Source of the DNA: an uncultured Eubacteriales bacterium
Lineage (GTDB): Bacteria; Bacillota; Clostridia; Oscillospirales; Oscillospiraceae
DNA length: 64,000 nt
Assembly: GCA_900545585.1 (NCBI GenBank)
Contig: UQZR01000001.1
Location: 62,001 to 126,000 of the forward strand
Reading direction: 5' to 3'
Shown here piece after piece: positions 58,514 through 64,000 of this stretch (the stretch's first letter is position 1; each line of letters starts with the position of its first letter). The position numbers were made by a program, and so were the translations under genes. Under the pieces are notes generated by a model. It saw nothing but the letters and a program-made list of their open reading frames with translations. It was not told the DNA's origin and searched no databases.

Positions 58514-59372
58514 CCGCCATCACCTCCTCCCCATCCGGATCTCCCCACAGGGCGTGGCACCCGCCGTCGCTGATGGGGTGCTCCGTCAGCGCCACCGGTG
58601 TCCGTGGGTAGCGCCGCCCATTGATCTCTATGTAGTCGCTGCGGGCCGCCAGCAGCAGACCCGATGGCACGCCCACGCTGCGGAACGGCAGCAGGGTGAA
58701 CGTCACAGTCGCCCCCAGTCGGTGCAGCCGCGCCATTTTCTCCTCCGGCGGCAGCGGCGATGCCAGCACTGCCGCCACGTCCGGCGGCCACAGATCCTCC
58801 GCTGCCTCCCGCTCCAGCACTAACGCCGGGCGGCCCGACACAGGGTCCCGCAGTGTGTTTCCGGTGTCATGCAACGCCGTGACGGTCTGCTTTCGTCCGC
58901 AGACAGATATGGTGACCTTCAATCGTTCTCCTCCTCCATGGCGTGCCCCTTGCCCCAGCAGCAGACGCAGCAGCAAATAGAAGCAAAGTGCGGCGCCCAG
59001 CAGCAGCGGCCAGTTCATCTCGCCCCGATAGATGCGGTGCAGCAGTGCCGTGGGTGATCCGGCCCACAGTCCCAGCGCCAGTACGAAGCCCGCCAGTCCG
59101 CCGGACAGCAGCAAAAACAGCAGTGCCGGCCGCCGCCGTCCCCGAAAAGCGCATAGGGCCATGGCCCCACCCGCCGCCAGCTGGCACAGCGGGCCGCGCA
59201 GAAAACCGCAGCCCGGCAGGAACGTGGCCACCGCGTACAGCCCGCCTCCGGCGGCGCACAGCAGCAGGCGCAGGCGGCTGAGCGTCCTGCCGGATAGCTG
59301 CGCCGCCGACAGCAGCAGCAGATAGTCGACCAGCAGGTTCAGCAGGAACACCCGATCCAGATACACCACCAT
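58455..59372 (-). CDS. spoIIGA: sigma-E processing peptidase SpoIIGA
   Basis: SpoIIGA, 305 residues, the membrane aspartic protease that activates SigE. Five or so hydrophobic N-terminal helices (residues ~5-140) precede the cytosolic protease domain with the catalytic 'ALHDTGNTLRDPVSGRPALV' (Asp-Thr-Gly-Asn). The signal protein is SpoIIR. The C-terminal tail is Ala-rich and encoded in the region overlapping sigE. Promoter just upstream has an unusual long spacer. Confidence 0.93.
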   Translation of the reverse strand: MVVYLDRVFLLNLLVDYLLLLSAAQLSGRTLSRLRLLLCAAGGGLYAVATFLPGCGFLRGPLCQLAAGGAMALCAFRGRRRPALLFLLLSGGLAGFVLALGLWAGSPTALLHRIYRGEMNWPLLLGAALCFYLLLRLLLGQGARHGGGERLKVTISVCGRKQTVTALHDTGNTLRDPVSGRPALVLEREAAEDLWPPDVAAVLASPLPPEEKMARLHRLGATVTFTLLPFRSVGVPSGLLLAARSDYIEINGRRYPRTPVALTEHPISDGGCHALWGDPDGEEVMADAEAAAAAADVSAETTQAG

Positions 59373-59393
59373 CTCGCCTCACCTCGCCCGTCC

Positions 59394-59426
59394 ATTATAG
59401 AACGCGGCGGCAAAGAAAACCGTCAA
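59394..59426 (-). promoter_or_regulatory. spoIIG-type promoter with 21-bp spacer
   Basis: Minus strand -35 TTGACG (59421-59426) and -10 TATAAT (59394-59399) are separated by 21 bp rather than 17. The Bacillus spoIIG promoter, used by sigma-A with Spo0A, has a 22-bp spacer. TTTGACG at the -35 resembles a Spo0A box (TTCGACA) in five of seven positions. Confidence 0.6.
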
Positions 59427-59434
59427 AAAAAGAA

Positions 59435-59468
59435 ACCGCACGGAAAAGGAGAAGCCTTTCCGTGCGGT
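59435..59468 (-). terminator. intrinsic terminator of the rarA operon
   Basis: 14-bp stem (one bulged A) ACCGCACGGAAA / TTTCCGTGCGGT with a 5-nt loop, then on the minus strand TTTCTTTTTTT. The T-run leads straight into the spoIIGA -35. Confidence 0.85.
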
Positions 59469-59485
59469 ATGTATCTGCGGGGGCA

Positions 59486-59776
59486 TTACGCTTCAAAATC
59501 AAAGATGGCCTTCTGCGCCAGCAGCGGGCCGAACTCCTCCTTCCAGAGGTGGTGCATAGCCGATGCGTCGTACACCGGCAGCGCCTCCGGCGCCATATCC
59601 AGTACGATCAGCACATCGTACCGGTTGTCCCGCGCCACGCAGTTGGGATAGACCGATGCGCCGCTGACGCCCTCCAGCTCCGAGGCGGCGCTGAAGATCT
59701 GGCGGATGCGGGGCAGCAGTTCCTGTCGGCGAGGATAGACCTCCGGCCGGTATTTGGCAAGGATACAGTGTTTCAT
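59486..59776 (-). CDS. Dabb-like stress-responsive barrel protein
   Basis: 96-residue protein resembling the Dabb (alpha/beta barrel dimer) family: 'RYDVLIVLDMAPEALPVYDA' then 'SAMHHLWKEEFGPLLAQKAI'. Family members include small dimeric proteins of mixed or unknown function. The start MKHCILAKYRPE lies 7 bp after the stop of a 32-residue membrane protein. Last gene of the rarA operon. No catalytic claim. Confidence 0.7.
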   Translation of the reverse strand: MKHCILAKYRPEVYPRRQELLPRIRQIFSAASELEGVSGASVYPNCVARDNRYDVLIVLDMAPEALPVYDASAMHHLWKEEFGPLLAQKAIFDFEA

Positions 59777-59783
59777 AGCCGCC

Positions 59784-59882
59784 TCACATACCCAGATAGG
59801 GCACCACCAGCGACACCAGCATGACGAAAGCCAGAAGCAGCGCGATGCCCATGGCAACGTAGCGTGTCCATTTCGGTCTCAT
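59784..59882 (-). CDS. 32-residue single-pass membrane protein
   Basis: Tiny frame MRPKWTRYVAMG... with a single hydrophobic helix (residues ~8-28) after a basic N-terminus. AAGGAGG lies 7 nt before the ATG at 59882; an ATG two codons upstream is too near the ribosome site. Two bases after DUF951's stop and 7 bp before the Dabb gene, so translationally linked. Similar short membrane peptides are often missed. Function unknown. Confidence 0.6.
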   Translation of the reverse strand: MRPKWTRYVAMGIALLLAFVMLVSLVVPYLGM

Positions 59883-59884
59883 GT

Positions 59885-60070
59885 TCATTCCTCCTTCGGT
59901 ACGATGCGCTTGATCATCTTCTCCACCTTGCGGCGTGGCTGCATCACCTCATGCCCGCAGCCCAGACAGCGCAGCTTGATATCCATTCCCACCCGCAGCA
60001 CCTGCCAGCGGCGGCTGCCGCAAGGGTGGTCTTTTTTCAGTTCCAGTATGTCATTCAGGTGCAGTTCCAT
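59885..60070 (-). CDS. DUF951 family protein
   Basis: 61-residue DUF951 protein. 'LNDILELKKDHPCGSRRWQV' and 'DIKLRCLGCGHEVMQPRRKV' hold three cysteines (C..C..C) that may bind zinc; basic overall. The start MELHLNDIL at 60070 follows AAGGGGACGTGACC and lies two bases after the rarA stop. Family function unknown; nucleic-acid binding is possible. Confidence 0.85.
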   Translation of the reverse strand: MELHLNDILELKKDHPCGSRRWQVLRVGMDIKLRCLGCGHEVMQPRRKVEKMIKRIVPKEE

Positions 60071-60072
60071 GG

Positions 60073-61332
60073 TCACGTCCCCTTGATGTCGTCCCAATAG
60101 CGCTTAGCCGCCTGTTCCGTCTTGTTGGGCCCGTACTCATAATATGTCTTATCGCCCATCACCTCCGGCAAGTATCTTTGCTTTACATAGTGATTTGGAT
60201 AATTGTGCGGGTACTTGTAGGCGTCGGGCCTGGCGGAGCCGGCACTATCGGCGTGAACGTTCTTCAGATGCCGTGGGATCTCCCCCACCGCGCCGTTCTG
60301 GATGTCCGCCATAGCGGCGATGATGGCATTGTGGGCACTGTTGGACTTGGGTGCAGTGGCCAGCAGCACAGCGGCCTCCGCCAGCGGCAGCCGCGCCTCC
60401 GGCAGTCCCAGCTGCAGCGCCGCATCCACGCAGGCCTTCGTCACCACAATGCCCTGGGGGTAGGCCAGGCCGATATCCTCTGCCGCGATGACCAACAGCC
60501 GACGACAGGGCGACAGCAGATCCCCCGCCACCAGCAGCCGTCCCAGATAGTACACCGCCGCGTCAGGGTCGGAGCCACGAATGGACTTTTGCAGCGCCGA
60601 CAACAGGTCGTAGTGGTCATCTCCTTCCCTGTCGTAGCGCATGGCGCTGCGCTGACTGAGTTGTAAAGCATCATCCCTTGTCACATGCAGTCCACCGTCG
60701 ACGGTCCGCGCCCCTCGGTACAGCAGCTCCACAGCATTGACGGCCTTGCGCACATCGCCGCCGCAGCCGCTGGCCACGGTGCGGGGCACGGCGTCCTCCC
60801 ACGTAAATGGCAGCGGGCTCCGCTCCTGCTCGATGCGCAGTGCCCGCTCCACGGCGGGAATGGTCTCCTCCACCGTCAGGGGCTTGAACTCGAACACGGT
60901 GCTTCGGGACAGCAGGGCGTTGTAAATGTAGAAATACGGATTCTCCGTGGTAGAGGCGATCATGGTGATCTTACCGTTCTCCAGGAATTCCAGCAGGCTC
61001 TGCTGCTGCTTCTTATTGAAGTACTGGATCTCGTCCAGATACAGCAGCACGCCGTTAGGCGCCATCATGGTACCCACATCGCCGATGACGTTTTTCACAT
61101 CCTGCAGCGACGCGGTGGTGGCGTTCAGGTAGTACAGGGTCTTTTTTGCCTGCTTGGCGATGATGTTGGCCACAGTGGTCTTGCCGGTGCCGGAAGGGCC
61201 GTAGAAGATCAGGTTGGTGTCGGTACCGTTCTCAATGAGACGGCGCAGCAGGGCCCCCTGCCCCAGCAGGTGCTTCTGCCCTGCCACCTCGTCCAGCGTC
61301 TGGGGCCGTATTTCGTCTGCCAGCGGGCGCAT
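60073..61332 (-). CDS. rarA: replication-associated recombination protein A
   Basis: RarA (MgsA), 419 residues, a clamp-loader-like AAA+ ATPase acting at stalled forks. 'LADEIRPQTLDEVAGQKHLL' opens the family; Walker A 'IFYGPSGTGKTTVANII', Walker B 'VLLYLDEIQYFNKKQQQSLL' (DEIxxFN) and sensor 'ASTTENPYF' are intact. C-terminal tetramerisation region includes 'YKYPHNYPNHYVKQRYLP'. The start ATG at 61332 is preferred over GTG three codons upstream because AAGGAGGT then sits at the right spacing. Divergent from nth. Confidence 0.96.
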   Translation of the reverse strand: MRPLADEIRPQTLDEVAGQKHLLGQGALLRRLIENGTDTNLIFYGPSGTGKTTVANIIAKQAKKTLYYLNATTASLQDVKNVIGDVGTMMAPNGVLLYLDEIQYFNKKQQQSLLEFLENGKITMIASTTENPYFYIYNALLSRSTVFEFKPLTVEETIPAVERALRIEQERSPLPFTWEDAVPRTVASGCGGDVRKAVNAVELLYRGARTVDGGLHVTRDDALQLSQRSAMRYDREGDDHYDLLSALQKSIRGSDPDAAVYYLGRLLVAGDLLSPCRRLLVIAAEDIGLAYPQGIVVTKACVDAALQLGLPEARLPLAEAAVLLATAPKSNSAHNAIIAAMADIQNGAVGEIPRHLKNVHADSAGSARPDAYKYPHNYPNHYVKQRYLPEVMGDKTYYEYGPNKTEQAAKRYWDDIKGT

Positions 61333-61358
61333 GGGCCGCACCTCCTTTCCGTCCGGAC

Positions 61359-61400
61359 ATTATAACATGGATTGCCTTTTTCTGCAACCGCTGTTATAAT
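61359..61400. promoter_or_regulatory. interleaved divergent promoters of rarA and nth
   Basis: rarA (minus): -35 TTGCAG (61382-61387), 17 bp, -10 TATAAT (61359-61364). nth (plus): -35 TTGCCT (61372-61377), 17 bp, -10 TATAAT (61395-61400). The elements alternate on the two strands within 42 bp, so only one polymerase can bind at a time. Confidence 0.8.
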
Positions 61401-61419
61401 ATCAGACGAGGTGAAGCCC

Positions 61420-62055
61420 ATGAAAACCACACAGGAGATCGCCGCTATCATCGCGGCACTGAAGGAGCTGTACCCCGATGCAGCCTGTTCGTTGGATTAT
61501 GGCAAGGACTATGAGCTGCTGTTTTCCGTGCGGCTGGCAGCCCAGTGTACCGATGCACGGGTAAATCTGGTGACGCCGGCGCTGTTCCAGCGCTATCCCA
61601 CGCTGGAGGCGTTCGCTGATGCCGATGTGGACGAGGTAGGCCGCTGCGTCCAGTCCTGCGGCTTCTGGCGGGCCAAGGCGCGGGACATCGTGGCCGCCGC
61701 CCAGCAGCTGTTGGCGCGGTTCGGCGGAAAGGTCCCCGACAATATGGAGGACTTGCTGACGCTGCCCGGCGTGGGCCGCAAGACGGCCAACCTGATTCTG
61801 GGCGACATCTACGGCCAGGAGGGCTACGTCTGCGACACCCACTGCATCCGCATCACCGGACGGCTGGGCATCACCGACGGCAGCAAGGACCCCCTGAAGG
61901 TAGAACAGCAGCTGCGGAAAGTCATCCCGCCAGAGGAGTCCAACAACTTCTGCCACCGCATGGTGCTCCATGGCCGCGCCCTATGCATGGCCCGTGGTCC
62001 TCTGTGCAGTGAATGCCCTTTACAGTCGTTGTGCGACTACGGGAAAGAGCAATAA
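61420..62055 (+). CDS. nth: endonuclease III
   Basis: Nth, 211 residues, a base-excision repair glycosylase/lyase for oxidised pyrimidines. HhH motif 'LLTLPGVGRKTANLILGDIY' carries the catalytic Lys, 'YVCDTHCIRITGRLG' the catalytic Asp, and the 4Fe-4S set C-x6-C-x2-C-x5-C ('CMARGPLCSECPLQSLC') ends the protein. The start MKTTQEIAAI follows GAGGTGAAGCCC. It shares an intergenic region with rarA; a terminator follows. Confidence 0.97.
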   Translation: MKTTQEIAAIIAALKELYPDAACSLDYGKDYELLFSVRLAAQCTDARVNLVTPALFQRYPTLEAFADADVDEVGRCVQSCGFWRAKARDIVAAAQQLLARFGGKVPDNMEDLLTLPGVGRKTANLILGDIYGQEGYVCDTHCIRITGRLGITDGSKDPLKVEQQLRKVIPPEESNNFCHRMVLHGRALCMARGPLCSECPLQSLCDYGKEQ

Positions 62056-62058
62056 AAG

Positions 62059-62090
62059 AATACCCGCACCGTGGTGCGGGTATTTTTTTA
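62059..62090. terminator. bidirectional terminator between nth and ispA
   Basis: 12-bp stem AATACCCGCACC / GGTGCGGGTATT with a 2-nt loop, then a T-run on the plus strand. Longer flanking pairing (GAGCAATAAAA / TTTTATTGCTC) makes it symmetrical. Confidence 0.88.
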
Positions 62091-62094
62091 TTGC

Positions 62095-62964
62095 TCACTT
62101 CCTGCGGCCCACCATTCGGTCCGCCAGCTCCCAGAGGAAACCATGGTCCGGCCATCCGGCCACCGCTGCCTTGGCCGTCTCGGTGCAGGCGGCCACCTCC
62201 TGGCGGCAGGCGTCCATGCCGATCACATCCACGAAGGTCACCTTGCCCTCCTGAACATCGGAACCGATAGGCTTGCCGAACACGGCCTGATCTCCCTCCA
62301 CATCCAGCATGTCGTCGCGGATCTGGAAGCCCCTGCCGATGGCGTCGGCGTACACCAGCGCTTGAGCGCGCATGGTGGCAGGCATTTCCGAGGCAATACA
62401 GCCCAGCTCCGCCGCCGCGGAGATCATCACGCCGGTCTTGAGCCGGTTCAGCACCGTCAGCCCTGCCGCATCGCGGACATCGTAGACGGTGTCCAGCACC
62501 TGACCGCCCACCATGCCATCGGCGCCGCAGGCGCAGGCCAGTGTGCGGACAGCCTCCAGCCGGTTCTCCGCCGGCAGGCAGGGTGCTTCCGCCATCAGGC
62601 GGAACGCCTCGGGCTGCATAGCATCGCCGGCCAGCACCGCCAGCGTCTCGCCGTACACCTTGTGGTTGGTGGGCTTGCCGCGGCGCAGATCATCGTTGTC
62701 CATGCAAGGCAGGTCATCGTGGATCAGGGAGTAGTTGTGTACCAGCTCCAGCGCACAGCCGTAGGGCAGCGCCAGATGCCAATCGATGCCGCCCAGACGG
62801 GCAAACTCCAGCGTCAGCACCGGCCGGATGCGCTTGCCGCCGGCCAGCAGGCTGTACCGGATGGCCTCGTACAGCTTCTTGTAGGGGGTCTCGGCGGTGA
62901 ACAGGCCGGCCAGATAGCCCTCGATGCCCTGCTGATACGCCGCGTACTGTGTTGCGTAGCTCAT
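62095..62964 (-). CDS. ispA: polyprenyl (farnesyl) diphosphate synthase
   Basis: 289-residue trans-prenyltransferase. First aspartate-rich motif 'LIHDDLPCMDNDDLRRGKPT' and second 'GFQIRDDMLDVEGDQAVFGK' bind the magnesium-diphosphate; 'LLAGGKRIRPVLTL' is the isopentenyl diphosphate site. Length fits farnesyl/geranylgeranyl diphosphate synthases. The start MSYATQYAAY at 62964 is 7 nt after GGAGG; an ATG two codons earlier is too close. Follows xseB by two bases. Confidence 0.95.
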   Translation of the reverse strand: MSYATQYAAYQQGIEGYLAGLFTAETPYKKLYEAIRYSLLAGGKRIRPVLTLEFARLGGIDWHLALPYGCALELVHNYSLIHDDLPCMDNDDLRRGKPTNHKVYGETLAVLAGDAMQPEAFRLMAEAPCLPAENRLEAVRTLACACGADGMVGGQVLDTVYDVRDAAGLTVLNRLKTGVMISAAAELGCIASEMPATMRAQALVYADAIGRGFQIRDDMLDVEGDQAVFGKPIGSDVQEGKVTFVDVIGMDACRQEVAACTETAKAAVAGWPDHGFLWELADRMVGRRK

Positions 62965-62966
62965 GG

Positions 62967-63197
62967 TCATTCCTCCGCGAGAAAATCGCTCTCCAGCGGC
63001 GCGCCATCGGGGCCCTTCATCAGCTTGACCACCTTCTGTTCCGCGCTGTCCAGTTCCTTGCGGCACTGAGCCGCCAGCTTCGTGCCCTCCTCGAACAGCG
63101 CCAGGCTGTCCGTCAACTGGGCGTCGCCCTTCTCCAGCAGCGTCACGATCTGCTCCAGACGGGCCATATTCTCCTCAAACGTCTTTTTTGCGGCCAT
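62967..63197 (-). CDS. xseB: exodeoxyribonuclease VII small subunit
   Basis: XseB, 76 residues. 'FEENMARLEQIVTLLEKGDA' and 'SLALFEEGTKLAAQCRKELD' are the two-helix hairpin motif. It binds XseA as the regulatory subunit of the single-strand exonuclease. RBS AGGACTGAC precedes the ATG at 63197, one base after the xseA stop. In the usual order xseA-xseB-ispA. Confidence 0.95.
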   Translation of the reverse strand: MAAKKTFEENMARLEQIVTLLEKGDAQLTDSLALFEEGTKLAAQCRKELDSAEQKVVKLMKGPDGAPLESDFLAEE

Positions 63198-63198
63198 G

Positions 63199-64000
63199 TC
63201 AGTCCTCCTTGTCCACAACGTCACATTGTAAGCTCCCCTGGGCCAGCCGGACGCGGATGTGCTCCCCCGCCGCCACATCGGCGGCGCTTTTCAGCACCGT
63301 GCCCTCTCCGTTCTGGGCCACGGCGTAGCCCCGGGCCAGCACCTTCAGAGGGCTCAGGGCGTCCAGTGCGGCGGCAGCCGCCGCGAACCGGCGGTTCTCC
63401 CCTGCCACGCAGTCCCTTTCCGCGGCGGCCAGCCGGTGGACCACATGGTCCAGATACAGCCGCCGGTCCGCCAGAAAGGCGGTGGGATCCGTCAGTACCC
63501 GCTTCTTCTCAAAATCCGCCAGCCGCTCCTCCTGCCGGTGCAGCCCGTGAAGCAGGCTCTGAGCCATACGTTCCCGGCTGCCCTGCAAGGCCCGCAGCAG
63601 TTCCGCCATGTCCGGTACGGCGATTTCCGCCGCATTGGACGGCGTAGATGCCCGCCGGTCGGCCACAAAGTCGCTGATAGCCACGTCCGGCTCATGCCCT
63701 ACGGCGGAGATGACGGGGATCTCCGAGTCATAGATGGCCCTGGCTACCCGCTCATCGTTGAAGGCCCACAGGTCCTCCAGCGAGCCTCCGCCGCGTCCAG
63801 TGATGAGCACATCCGCCAGGTGGTAGCGGTTTGCATAGCGGATGGCGCCCACGATCTCCGGCGGTGCCTCCACTCCCTGTACCCGCACTGGCAGCAGCAG
63901 CACCTTGGCGATGGGATACCGGCGGCGCAGGATACGGATCATGTCGTGTACCGCCGCGCCCGCCGACGAAGTAACAATGGCAATGCGCTGGGGATAGCGG
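63199..64000 (-). CDS. xseA: exodeoxyribonuclease VII large subunit, C-terminal part (runs off right edge)
   Basis: C-terminal ~266 codons of XseA. 'RYPQRIAIVTSSAGAAVHDM' and 'LADVLITGRGGGSLEDLWAF' lie in the catalytic domain, and 'VISAVGHEPDVAISDFVADR' and 'RASTPSNAAEIAVP' continue it. A long coiled-coil follows, then 'LSPLKVLARGYAVAQNGEGT'. The N-terminal OB-fold lies beyond the window. Heads the xseA-xseB-ispA operon here. Confidence 0.96.
   Translation of the reverse strand, partial: RYPQRIAIVTSSAGAAVHDMIRILRRRYPIAKVLLLPVRVQGVEAPPEIVGAIRYANRYHLADVLITGRGGGSLEDLWAFNDERVARAIYDSEIPVISAVGHEPDVAISDFVADRRASTPSNAAEIAVPDMAELLRALQGSRERMAQSLLHGLHRQEERLADFEKKRVLTDPTAFLADRRLYLDHVVHRLAAAERDCVAGENRRFAAAAAALDALSPLKVLARGYAVAQNGEGTVLKSAADVAAGEHIRVRLAQGSLQCDVVDKED

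Noticed and set aside
1..64000. tRNA or rRNA genes
   Set aside because: I looked for T-loop and acceptor patterns while reading and saw none; a covariance-model scan would be needed for certainty.

Overview
The window looks like a chromosomal segment of a GC-rich, spore-forming anaerobe of the Clostridia, most plausibly in the Oscillospiraceae/Oscillibacter-like group. The evidence is endosporulation genes (spoIIR, spoIIGA-sigE, cotJ), Gram-positive type genes (cwlD, rodA, addAB, AGGAGG ribosome sites), a ferredoxin-dependent 2-oxoacid oxidoreductase, and lipoproteins and surface proteins of Gram-positive type. Assignment to a genus is inference. No rRNA or tRNA gene was seen.

Layout. 1-7.7 kb: end of hflX, rpmE and the addB-addA recombination nuclease. 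7.8-13.2 kb: a six-gene minus-strand operon (BtuC-type permease, ATPase, methyltransferase, binding lipoprotein, XdhC, THEP1-like NTPase) behind a promoter overlapped by an 11-bp inverted repeat; it looks like metal or metal-complex uptake tied to molybdenum-hydroxylase maturation. 13.2-16.5 kb: spoIIR with a sigma-F-like promoter, ispE, a DUF1015 gene and a DUF378 gene. 16.6-20.5 kb: an AT-richer island with a 1076-residue surface protein. 20.3-22.1 kb: an Lsa/CplR-like ABC-F gene behind a leader peptide and a transcription attenuator. 22-25.7 kb: mrnC-rqcH-metalloprotease-like operon and a CRP-like protein. 25.7-34.4 kb: a long murF-led operon (murF, ABC-F, flavodoxin, prfA, LUD protein, a TsaC-CoaE fusion, M18 aminopeptidase). 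34.4-41.6 kb: rodA, tsaE-tsaB, upp, two nucleotide-kinase-like genes, radA-cwlD.

41.7-44.9 kb is the most striking region: two type I-C-like CRISPR repeats lie on either side of a complete group II intron with its maturase. The intron sits inside what would otherwise be one 35-bp spacer, and it is antisense to the inferred direction of crRNA transcription. 44.9-46.1 kb: cotJC and a fused cotJA-cotJB gene. 46.3-51.7 kb: a CUT1-type carbohydrate ABC transporter and a lipoprotein. 52.2-56.9 kb: aminotransferase, P-loop ATPase and four-subunit 2-oxoacid:ferredoxin oxidoreductase, a likely amino-acid fermentation operon. 57-59.4 kb: an HTH regulator, then sigE and spoIIGA on the opposite strand behind a promoter with an unusually long spacer. 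59.5-64 kb: small genes, rarA, divergent nth, and ispA-xseB-xseA running off the right edge.

The most distinctive regulatory features are the ABC-F attenuator, the spoIIR hairpin whose 3' arm covers the ribosome site, the spoIIG-type promoter, and promoters overlapped by palindromes at the transporter operon and the HTH gene.
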